This document shows, piece by piece, positions 30,272-36,366 of a stretch of DNA of 36,951 nucleotides. The notes below the pieces were generated by a model that was not told the origin of the DNA, ran no database searches, and saw nothing but the letters and a program-made list of their open reading frames with translations. This stretch comes from a virus. Numbering within the stretch: position 1 is the first letter of the stretch; each line of letters begins with the position of its first letter. The translations under genes were made by a program, and so were the position numbers. Location: positions 1 through 36,951 of the IMG/VR virus record IMGVR_UViG_3300042475_002009; one strand, written 5' to 3'.

Positions 30272-32599
30272 ATGACAACAAAACAGGCAACTTTGAAATT
30301 TCTGGAGTTCTTGCAATCACTGGCGCCCGAGGGAGAGACGGCGCTGATCGTCAGGCAGAAACCGCAGCTCAAGGATGGCGAGATGCAGTTTCACCCAGAC
30401 GGTGCGATCAAGTGCACATGGCCGGCGTACCTGCCGGACATCAAACGGGTCAAAGAGGATCAGGCGTGGTACGGCAATACCGCGTCCTTCATCATCGACC
30501 GATTCCAAGACGGAAAGACAAGCGCATCAGCAGCAAATTGTGAGTACTGTCTCGCGCTGGTGCTGGATGATATCGGAACCAAGAGCAAGGCGCCACCGCT
30601 GGAGCCGACGTGGAAGATGGAGACGTCGCCGGGGTCGTTCCAGTGGGGCTACGCCTTCAGCGACGACCAGCCGACCAAGGGTGAGTTCGCGGCGGCTATC
30701 AAGGCCATCGCCGACGCCGGCTACACCGACCCGGGCGCGCTCAACCCTGTGAGAAATTTCCGACTGCCGGGCAGTATAAATTTGAAGCCGGGTCGGAATA
30801 ACTTCGCCGCGCAGCTCGTGGAGTTCAACCCGCAACGCGAGTTCACGCTGCCGGAAATCTGCGCTGCTCTGGGCGTGGCGCCGGCCGAGGCCGACAGCGC
30901 CAGCTACAAGCCCATCCGCGTGGCCGACACCGGCAACGACGACGTGTTCAAGTGGCTGGCCGACAACGGGTTGGTGCTGTCCAAACCCAACGCCGAGGGC
31001 TGGGCCGGCGTCATCTGCCCCAACGGCAAGGAGCATACCGACGGCAACCCCGAGGGGCGCTACCTGCCGGCCACGCGGGCCTATTGCTGCCTGCACAGCC
31101 ACTGCATCGACTTCGACACCAAGACCTTCCTGCAATGGGTGGCCGACAACGGCGGCCCGAAGCACGACCCGGGTTTCCGCGACGATCTGATCGCCAGCAC
31201 GATGCAGGCCACGCTGGAGAAGCTGGAGCCCAACGATTTTTTCTCGGACGACGCGGTCAAGGTCATCGAAGAAGTTGAGCGCAAGGAGCTGGGCCGCGTC
31301 GAGAAGGCCGGCTGGTATGAGCGTTTCGCCTACGTCATGTCAGACAACGCCTACTTCGACATGCAGGACAGGCGCGAGATCGCGCGCAGCTCGTTCGACG
31401 CCCTGTTCCGGCACATCTCCTGCCGCAGCATCCACAACGGCCGCAAGATCGAAGCATCTACCTGCTTTGACGAGAACCGGCAGGCCAGCGGCGCCCGCAC
31501 CTTGGTCGGCATCACCTACGCCGCCGGCGAGTCGGTTCTGGTGGCGCGTGACGGCGACGTCTACGGCAACCGCTGGCGCGACGCCCGGCCCGAGGTGGAC
31601 AAGTCAGGCATGGCCGACGTCACGCCGTGGCTGGAGCATTGCGCGATGCTGGTGCCCGAGCTGGCCGAGCGCGAGCATCTGTTCAACGTCATGGCCTACA
31701 AGGTGCAGCACCCCGAGGTCAAGATCAACCACGCCGTGCTGCACGGCGGCGATCAGGGCTGCGGCAAGGACACCCTGTGGGCGCCGTTTATCTGGGCCGT
31801 CTGCGGCCCGGGCATGAAGAACCGGGGCCTGCTGGACAACGACACGCTGAACAACCAGTGGGGCTACGCGCTGGAGTCGGAGATTCTGATTCTCAACGAG
31901 CTGAAGGAGCCCGAGGCGTCCGCGCGGCGTGCGCTGGCGAACAAACTCAAGCCCATCATTGCGGCGCCGCCGGAGATGTTGTCTGTGAACCGTAAGGGTT
32001 TACACCCATACGACATGGTGAACCGCATGTTCGTGTTGGCGTTCTCCAACGACCCTGTGCCGATCTCGATCGACAGTCAGGATCGGCGCTGGTTCTGTGT
32101 GTGGTCGGCAGCGCCGCGCATGGACGCGGAGAAGGCGCAGGCGCTGTGGAACTGGTACAAGGGCGGCGGCTTTGAGGCCGTGGCCGGCTGGTTGCACGCC
32201 CGTGACGTAGCAGCGTTCAATCCGTCGGCTGCGCCAGCGTGGACTGAGTTCAAGGCCAACCTCGTCGAGCATGGCATGTCGATGGCCGAGAGCTATCTGG
32301 TCGACCTGATGCGCGAGCGCAAGGGTGAGTTCGCCAAGGGCGTGGTCGGCTCGCCGTTCCATGCGCTGTGCGACCGTCTGGCTGGCGCTGCGCCGTCGGG
32401 CGTCAAGGTGCCGCAGGCCGCGCTGCTGCACGCGCTCAAGGAGGCCGGCTGGGTGGACATGGGCCGGATCGCGTCGGGCGAGTTGACGTCGAAGAAGAAC
32501 ATCTTCTGCGCGCCAGACATGATCGGGAAGGTGTCCAAGTCGGAAATGCGCCGGCTGGTGGAAGAGTCGCCGATGCCGCGCATGGCGCTCGTGAAATAG
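30272..32599 (+). CDS. Primase-polymerase / SF3 helicase fusion
   Basis: The 775-residue protein combines primer synthesis and unwinding. The N-terminal half is a prim-pol domain: YCLALVLDDIGTK (D99, D100), then TSPGSFQWGY and RNFRLPGSINLK. A middle segment, VICPNGKEHTDG (C249, H255) and YCCLHSHC (C272-C278), looks like a zinc ribbon. The C-terminal half is an SF3/DUF5906-type helicase with Walker A GGDQGCGKDT (492-501, K499), Walker B-like ILILNELKE, and a later FSNDPVPISIDSQDRRW sensor-type segment. It is the last gene of the replication operon, and origin-like repeats follow its stop. Confidence 0.88.
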   Translation: MTTKQATLKFLEFLQSLAPEGETALIVRQKPQLKDGEMQFHPDGAIKCTWPAYLPDIKRVKEDQAWYGNTASFIIDRFQDGKTSASAANCEYCLALVLDDIGTKSKAPPLEPTWKMETSPGSFQWGYAFSDDQPTKGEFAAAIKAIADAGYTDPGALNPVRNFRLPGSINLKPGRNNFAAQLVEFNPQREFTLPEICAALGVAPAEADSASYKPIRVADTGNDDVFKWLADNGLVLSKPNAEGWAGVICPNGKEHTDGNPEGRYLPATRAYCCLHSHCIDFDTKTFLQWVADNGGPKHDPGFRDDLIASTMQATLEKLEPNDFFSDDAVKVIEEVERKELGRVEKAGWYERFAYVMSDNAYFDMQDRREIARSSFDALFRHISCRSIHNGRKIEASTCFDENRQASGARTLVGITYAAGESVLVARDGDVYGNRWRDARPEVDKSGMADVTPWLEHCAMLVPELAEREHLFNVMAYKVQHPEVKINHAVLHGGDQGCGKDTLWAPFIWAVCGPGMKNRGLLDNDTLNNQWGYALESEILILNELKEPEASARRALANKLKPIIAAPPEMLSVNRKGLHPYDMVNRMFVLAFSNDPVPISIDSQDRRWFCVWSAAPRMDAEKAQALWNWYKGGGFEAVAGWLHARDVAAFNPSAAPAWTEFKANLVEHGMSMAESYLVDLMRERKGEFAKGVVGSPFHALCDRLAGAAPSGVKVPQAALLHALKEAGWVDMGRIASGELTSKKNIFCAPDMIGKVSKSEMRRLVEESPMPRMALVK

Positions 32600-32718
32600 A
32601 AAAACGGGAGCGTCGCCCTGTGGAAAAACGGGAGCGTCGCCCTGTGGAAAAACGGGAGCGTCGCCCTGTGGAAAAACGGGAGCGTCGCCCTGCAAAAAAC
32701 GGGAGCGTTGCCCTGCAA
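32599..32718. repeat. Five tandem 24-bp repeats with DnaA-box-like words
   Basis: Units start at 32599, 32623, 32647, 32671 and 32695 with a strict 24-bp period. The first three are identical; the fifth differs at several bases. Each has an A-tract, then CGGGAGCG, then a CGCCCTG-type end. The junctions give TGTGGAAAA at 32619, 32643 and 32667, whose complement TTTTCCACA fits the relaxed DnaA box TTWTNCACA. On the minus strand each unit also resembles a weak GC hairpin followed by TTTTT. An origin iteron array is preferred, since the array follows the primase and lies beyond a strong leftward terminator. Confidence 0.85.
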
Positions 32719-33018
32719 GAATCCATGCGTGGCGCCCCCCGCGTCACCCGGGGCCGGGCCGGCGGCCGGTCAGTGGGCGCTCACTTCGTCGGCCGTCAGT
32801 GTGCGCTCACTTCGGCCGGCCGGCGGCCGCGCGCCGTCGGCGGCCAGCTCGACGGCCGGCGGCCAGCTCGGCCAGCTCGACGGCCGGCGGCCAGCTCGAC
32901 GGCCGCGCGCCGGGGCCGTGGCGGCCGCTCAGGGCCGCGCAGCAGCTCGGCCGGGGCCGTGGCCCGGGCAGCAGCTCGCCGGCGCGCTGGCGGCCGCGTG
33001 GCGGCCCGGCCGGGGCAT
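32719..33018. other. Non-coding GC-rich low-complexity spacer
   Basis: No credible gene is present on either strand. The DNA is made largely of GGCCGGCGGCC, CAGCTCGGCC and CAGCTCGACGG words repeated at short distance, and contains the palindrome pair at 32772-32811. Long open frames here reflect lack of AT-rich stop codons. It separates the end of the rightward replication operon from the end of the leftward accessory operon. Confidence 0.75.
32772..32811. promoter_or_regulatory. Second pair of AGTGnGCGCTCACT palindromes
   Basis: AGTGGGCGCTCACT lies at 32772-32785 and AGTGTGCGCTCACT at 32798-32811, 26 bp apart, each within a near-identical 20-base direct repeat. Each differs from the perfect dyad AGTGAGCGCTCACT (246-259) at one base. 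The same element therefore occurs as a pair on both sides of the accessory block. The binding protein is unknown. Confidence 0.55.
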
Positions 33019-33045
33019 AAAAAAACCCCGGCACGGGGCCGGGGT
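33019..33045 (-). terminator. Strong intrinsic terminator of leftward operon
   Basis: Read on the minus strand, ACCCCGGC and GCCGGGGT form an eight-base-pair stem with a five-base loop, followed by an unbroken run of T residues (33025-33019). It lies about 50 bases after the last leftward gene and should end the accessory operon's transcript. Confidence 0.88.
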
Positions 33046-33094
33046 CGAAGGGCCGGGAGACGGCCGGGGCAACTGCGCGCCTAGAGGCCGCGCG

Positions 33095-33169
33095 TTATAA
33101 GTCTAGCAGCTCGGCCAGCAGCAGCGCGAGCAGCGCGCCGGCAATGATGATCAGCATACGCGCCCCCAT
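33095..33169 (-). CDS. 24-residue hydrophobic micropeptide
   Basis: The frame starts at the ATG of TAATG, overlapping the stop of the upstream membrane protein, and is thus translationally coupled. The product begins MGARMLIIIAGALLALLL and ends in an acidic tail, a single membrane helix. It is far below usual gene-calling limits. Coupling, ideal helix composition and position before a terminator support it, but at this length chance cannot be excluded. It may act with the upstream membrane protein. Confidence 0.5.
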   Translation of the reverse strand: MGARMLIIIAGALLALLLAELLDL

Positions 33170-33354
33170 TATCCGAGCGCCAGCGCGAGCCAGAGCAGCA
33201 CATAACACCCGACAGCGCCGAGCGCGACGGCCGCATAAAACAGCGGCCCCCGGCCGTCGTCGAAGTCGGCGCGCCAGCGCTCAAGCCGGCTCGTCGGGAT
33301 CGTCGACAGGGTCAGGCGGCCATTGTGGCCGCGACGGTGAAATAGGTTTCTCAT
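33169..33354 (-). CDS. Small membrane protein (61 aa)
   Basis: The N-terminal 33 residues are basic and soluble (RNLFHRRGHNGRLTLS, then RLERWRADFDDGRG). Residues 36-60 form one membrane helix (LFYAAVALGAVGCYVLLWLA). The ATG is preceded by AAAGGGGCAAACC, the same leader as other genes of this operon, which decides the start over the longer frame reaching 33477. Function unknown; possible envelope or exclusion role is speculation. Confidence 0.6.
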   Translation of the reverse strand: MRNLFHRRGHNGRLTLSTIPTSRLERWRADFDDGRGPLFYAAVALGAVGCYVLLWLALALG

Positions 33355-33365
33355 GGTTTGCCCCT

Positions 33366-34049
33366 TTAGTGAATTGAGCCCCGACGGTCGTCGAGACGGA
33401 TATCGATAACGCGCCGGCGCGTGCCATGCGCTGGAAACCCGACGATCGTCGAGCGCTGGCGCTGGCAGAGCTGGCACGTCGCGCAGCTCACGCCGTCGCG
33501 CTGCGTGGCCGGGCAGATGACGACCGGGCGGCCGGCCGGCGTGGCCGTGTTGGTCGTTTGGGTCGACGGTAGCACGACGACGACCGGGCCGGCGCCAGTG
33601 GCCGCCAGCTCGTCGGCGTCGACTAGGTCGTTCGCGGATAGGTTCACAGTGAACCCCCAGCGGTTAGCGTGGCCGATCCAGCGCAGCGACTCGGCGTCGC
33701 GATAGTGCGAGTAGGTGAACCCGCGCCGGCCGACGTTGGCCGCGACGAGCTGGCCGAGCGCGACCGGGTCGACGGTTTGGCCGTCGCCGGGTAGGTCGCC
33801 GGCTTGATTGTGGCGCCAGAGCTGGCCGGCCGGCAGCGCGGCCACGGCCGCGACGAAGTCGGGCCAGAGCTGGCCGCGCTGGCCGGCCGAGACGGCCGAC
33901 CAATGCAGCGCGAGCGGCCCGGCGGCCGCGTAGCACTCAGCGCGCATGGCGCAGTCGGCCGGGCACGTCGCGCGCTCGGTCGTCGAGACGGGAATCGGCC
34001 CGGTTTTCACGTTGGCCGATTTCGGGGATAGGTGCACGCGGTAGGTCAT
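33366..34049 (-). CDS. Cys-cluster protein of plasmid/phage type (DUF7227/Gp88-like)
   Basis: The 227-residue protein has C29-x3-C33-x5-C39 (CPADCAMRAECYAAAG) and a second cluster C179, C189, C192, C195. Between them lie LWRHNQAGDLPGDG (77-90), RRGFTYSHYRD and GFTVNLSAN. I recall this architecture from proteins of mycobacteriophages and conjugative plasmids, called Gp88-like or DUF7227; the exact name is from memory. The Cys spacing and CYA word also recall Gp37/Gp68 radical-SAM-like phage proteins, though no CxxxCxxC is present. GAAGGGGC precedes the ATG; the longer frame to 34217 overlaps the next gene. Iron-sulphur or zinc binding is inferred. Confidence 0.65.
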   Translation of the reverse strand: MTYRVHLSPKSANVKTGPIPVSTTERATCPADCAMRAECYAAAGPLALHWSAVSAGQRGQLWPDFVAAVAALPAGQLWRHNQAGDLPGDGQTVDPVALGQLVAANVGRRGFTYSHYRDAESLRWIGHANRWGFTVNLSANDLVDADELAATGAGPVVVVLPSTQTTNTATPAGRPVVICPATQRDGVSCATCQLCQRQRSTIVGFPAHGTRRRVIDIRLDDRRGSIH

Positions 34050-34279
34050 GGCCGGGCCCCTTCCAGCTCGGCGGCCACGCGGCCGGCGGCCGGCGCGTCG
34101 AAACCGGCGTGCGGCCGGACGGCCACGGAATAGCCCAGCGCGCGAATAGTCGCCAGCGCGGCCCGGGTCAGCGTGCGCGTGCCGGCGAGCTGCGCCAGCA
34201 GCTCGGCCGTCGGGCACGCCGGGTAGATCGTCTCGCGGCCGTAAACGTCGCGGACGTCGACAAGGATCGACTGACTCAT
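34046..34279 (-). CDS. Small conserved plasmid/phage protein
   Basis: The 77-residue protein contains SILVDVRDVYGRETIYPACP followed by LLAQLAGTRTLTRAALATIRALGY. I recognise this VYG-TIYP-C...GTKTLT...IK-LGY pattern from small proteins of proteobacterial plasmids and prophages. Function unknown. GAAGGGGG precedes the ATG and fixes the start; the stop overlaps the next gene by four bases. Confidence 0.7.
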   Translation of the reverse strand: MSQSILVDVRDVYGRETIYPACPTAELLAQLAGTRTLTRAALATIRALGYSVAVRPHAGFDAPAAGRVAAELEGARP

Positions 34280-34542
34280 GCCCGGCCCCCTTCCAGCTCG
34301 CGCGCGGCCGTGGCTTGCGCGATTTCCAGCTCCAGCAGCTCGGCGGCCGCCGTCCACGCGGTCGCGTCGAACTCGACGCCGGCGTAAATCGGTTTCTTCA
34401 GCTCGGCGAACACGGCCGGCAGCAGGCGCTGCACGGCCGCGTCCCAATGGCCGCGCTCGACGAAGTCGGCCAGCGCGGCAGCGCGCGCGGTTTCGGTCGC
34501 GCGGTCGTTGAACACGGCGACGGCAATTTGTTGCATTTTCAT
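34276..34542 (-). CDS. Small helical protein, unknown
   Basis: The 88-residue protein begins MKMQQIAVAVFNDRATETAR and is mostly helical, with HWDAAVQRLLPAVFAELKKP in the middle. GAAGGGGCAAACC immediately precedes the ATG, matching other genes here. It is followed by an ATGA overlap with the next gene. A repeated intercistronic hairpin lies just upstream. No family assigned. Confidence 0.65.
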   Translation of the reverse strand: MKMQQIAVAVFNDRATETARAAALADFVERGHWDAAVQRLLPAVFAELKKPIYAGVEFDATAWTAAAELLELEIAQATAARELEGGRA

Positions 34543-34561
34543 GGTTTGCCCCTTCGGTTAT

Positions 34562-34584
34562 GGCCCGGCCGAGCTGGCCGGGCC
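34562..34584. repeat. Intercistronic hairpin, copy 1
   Basis: GGCCCGGCC (34562-34570) pairs perfectly with GGCCGGGCC (34576-34584) around a GAGCT loop; GGGTTGAT follows on the plus strand. In the operon's sense it lies directly after the DUF932 stop and before the next ribosome site. The same design recurs at 35980-36002. Confidence 0.75.
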
Positions 34585-34592
34585 GGGTTGAT

Positions 34593-35684
34593 TTAGGCCA
34601 CCTCGACGAGGTCGAGCAGATCGCCGGCCGTCGTTTCGAATTCGACCCGCTCGGCCGTCCACGGGATCGAACGCGCGTACGCGGTCGCGCCGGTGACGAC
34701 GTCCCACAGCGACTCGATCGGGCGGCCCTCGTCGGCCATATGTGCGGCCGCGACGCGCTGGCCGACCTTCGGCCCGAAGCGCTTCGCCAGAAAATCCTCG
34801 ACCTTGTCGACCTTCGATCGCTGCGCGCCGACTAGCACGCGCTCGACCGAACCGGCGCTGGCTTGCGAATAGGCCAGCAGCGCCGGCGCGACTTCCTCGA
34901 CAAACCGATCGGGCGCGCTGGCCGTGTGACGGATAGCGATTTCTTCCAGCTCATGCGCGCCCCAAACGATGCGATTAGCGCAGACATAGTCGAAGAGGAA
35001 GGTTTTCACGCGCAGCGTGCCGGCGCCGACTTCGGAGTTACTGACGAAAAACCCGCGCGCCAGCGTGCCGGTTTGGCCGTCTCGGCGGCCGGGCAGCTCG
35101 ATGCGGTTTGTCTCGTCGGCCAAGAAAACGAACATATCGCGGTCGCCAGCGTAGAGGGTCGTATTGGCCGACGTGACGACGTCGAGCGCCTCGCCGAACA
35201 TGCCCGGCACGCGGAAGTCGCCGGTCACGCCGTCGCCGAACCGGTCGACGAGCGCGTCGACGACGTCGCCATTCCAGATGCGGCCATATCGCGGCCCGGT
35301 CATGGCGCGCAGCGTCGCGTCGCCGTTTTTGGTCAGCAGTACGCCGACGTCCATTGCGTCGCGCTCGACGTGAAACCCGTAGTTCAGGCAGTCGGCCGCG
35401 ACCGGCGCCGGCAGCGTGCGAAGGTACGCGGCCGGCGCGCCGACGAGCTGCGCGGCTTGCCCCATCGCCCAATTGGTCGGCGCGAAACCGTAACCGCTCG
35501 GCCCTTCGATCATCAGGCCGGCCGCGCCGTCGGGCACGGCCCGGAGCTGGCGCGAGCTGACGACGGCCGCGCGGCTGATAGCGCGCTCGGCGTGAAACTT
35601 CGCGGCCATCGCCGTCAGCGACGTGAAGCGCTCTTCCTCGGGACGAGTGGCCCATTGTTTGGATGCTTGCATGAGTGTGGACAT
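34593..35684 (-). CDS. DUF932 domain protein
   Basis: The 363-residue protein matches the phage/plasmid DUF932 family in length and pattern. Typical segments are the central VLLTKNGDATLRAMTGPRYGR followed by IWNGDVVDAL. Others are RGFFVSNSEVGAGTLRVKTF with YVCANRIVWG, and a helical C-terminal end. The family is widespread on plasmids and phages; its biochemical role is unknown to me, though replication or DNA-transfer roles have been suggested. GGAG precedes the chosen ATG; the longer frame to 35735 crosses a hairpin and lacks a ribosome site. Confidence 0.85.
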   Translation of the reverse strand: MSTLMQASKQWATRPEEERFTSLTAMAAKFHAERAISRAAVVSSRQLRAVPDGAAGLMIEGPSGYGFAPTNWAMGQAAQLVGAPAAYLRTLPAPVAADCLNYGFHVERDAMDVGVLLTKNGDATLRAMTGPRYGRIWNGDVVDALVDRFGDGVTGDFRVPGMFGEALDVVTSANTTLYAGDRDMFVFLADETNRIELPGRRDGQTGTLARGFFVSNSEVGAGTLRVKTFLFDYVCANRIVWGAHELEEIAIRHTASAPDRFVEEVAPALLAYSQASAGSVERVLVGAQRSKVDKVEDFLAKRFGPKVGQRVAAAHMADEGRPIESLWDVVTGATAYARSIPWTAERVEFETTAGDLLDLVEVA

Positions 35685-35715
35685 AGTGAACTCCAGAGTA
35701 GTGAATTGAACAATC

Positions 35716-35767
35716 GACGCCGGACGACGTCCCAATGCGGCCAGCGCGGCCGCATTAGGCCGGCGTC
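35716..35767. other. Nested inverted repeat between accessory genes
   Basis: Outer arms GACGCCGG (35716-35723) and CCGGCGTC (35760-35767) enclose inner arms AATGCGGCC (35734-35742) and GGCCGCATT (35748-35756) with an AGCGC loop. All arms are perfect. The structure overlaps the stop of the upstream 61-residue gene and precedes DUF932. There is no T-run, so an RNA processing or translation-control element is likelier than a terminator. Confidence 0.65.
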
Positions 35768-35951
35768 AGATGACGAAGTCGGGATGGCCGACGAGCCCCA
35801 GCTCGGCCGCGACGGCCAGCAGCTCGGCGCGATCGCCGGCGCGCAGCGCAGCGCGGATCAGAGCTGACAGGCCGAGCGCGGCCGCCGTGGTGTTGCCGAT
35901 GGCCGCGTGAATGCGGATTGTCTTAACGTCGCGGGATTGTGATTTGGTCAT
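35766..35951 (-). CDS. Small helical protein (61 aa), unknown
   Basis: The protein begins MTKSQSRDVKTIRIHAAIGN and has an Ala/Leu-rich helix (ALGLSALIRAALRAGDRAEL). CCGGAG lies upstream of the ATG and fixes the start against a much longer GC-rich frame reaching 36203. The composition suggests a small helical bundle. No family is recognised. Confidence 0.6.
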   Translation of the reverse strand: MTKSQSRDVKTIRIHAAIGNTTAAALGLSALIRAALRAGDRAELLAVAAELGLVGHPDFVI

Positions 35952-35979
35952 GGTTCGATTCTCCGGTTTGGGTTGAGCT

Positions 35980-36002
35980 GCCCCGGCCGAGCTGGCCGGG
36001 GC
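35980..36002. repeat. Intercistronic hairpin, copy 2
   Basis: GCCCCGGCC (35980-35988) pairs with GGCCGGGGC (35994-36002) around the same GAGCT loop, again followed by GGGTTGAT. It lies directly after the stop of the 75-residue gene in the operon's sense. Compensating changes in the stem relative to copy 1 suggest the fold, not just the sequence, matters. Confidence 0.75.
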
Positions 36003-36009
36003 GGGTTGA

Positions 36010-36237
36010 TCAGTAGCCGCGCTCGACGGCCCAGCTCGTGATGCGCTCGATCGTCGACGCCGGCACGCGACGCGGTCGGCCGCTGCGGTCTTCCAGCTCG
36101 CCGGTCGCGTCGAGCGCGGCCAGCGACGCCGAATAGTGCGTGCCCCGGTCGTTGAAATCGACGAAGCACTCGGTCGTCTCGCCGGTCGTATCCAGCTCGA
36201 CAAGGTAACCGCTGATGATGGTGGTCGCTTGAGTCAT
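36010..36237 (-). CDS. First gene of accessory operon (75 aa), unknown
   Basis: The protein begins MTQATTIISGYLVELDTTGE and contains CFVDFNDRGTHYSASLAALD and RVPASTIERITSWAVERGY. The balanced composition looks like a small alpha-beta fold. GAAGGGGCAACAAACC precedes the ATG, an expanded version of the leader used by its operon partners. It is the first clear gene downstream of the iteron region. Function unknown. Confidence 0.7.
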   Translation of the reverse strand: MTQATTIISGYLVELDTTGETTECFVDFNDRGTHYSASLAALDATGELEDRSGRPRRVPASTIERITSWAVERGY

Positions 36238-36289
36238 GGTTTGTTGCCCCTTCGGTTTGTTGCGTCGCGCACGATCGCGCGGCGGGGTC

Positions 36290-36318
36290 AGTGTCAGCGA
36301 ACCGGCCGACCTTGTCAA
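36290..36318 (-). promoter_or_regulatory. Candidate promoter of leftward accessory operon
   Basis: On the minus strand a perfect TTGACA (36318-36313) is followed after 17 bases by GACACT (36295-36290), a weak -10 with three of six matches. A transcript would start near 36283 and reach the first gene at 36237 with a short leader. The weak -10 suggests dependence on an activator or an alternative start farther upstream. Confidence 0.35.
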
Positions 36319-36366
36319 GAATTCTTTTACATTCCCGACAATGCCGAAGGGTTATTATCGTTTGGC

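Noticed and set aside
32000-32718. Minus-strand frames with repeated eight-residue peptides
   Set aside because: The 24-bp DNA repeat is a multiple of three and lacks stops, so several frames stay open and show peptide repeats. Upstream they run antisense to the primase-helicase.
34863-35867. Plus-strand frame of 334 codons opposite DUF932
   Set aside because: Antisense to a recognisable DUF932 gene; composition and lack of ribosome site mark it as a shadow.
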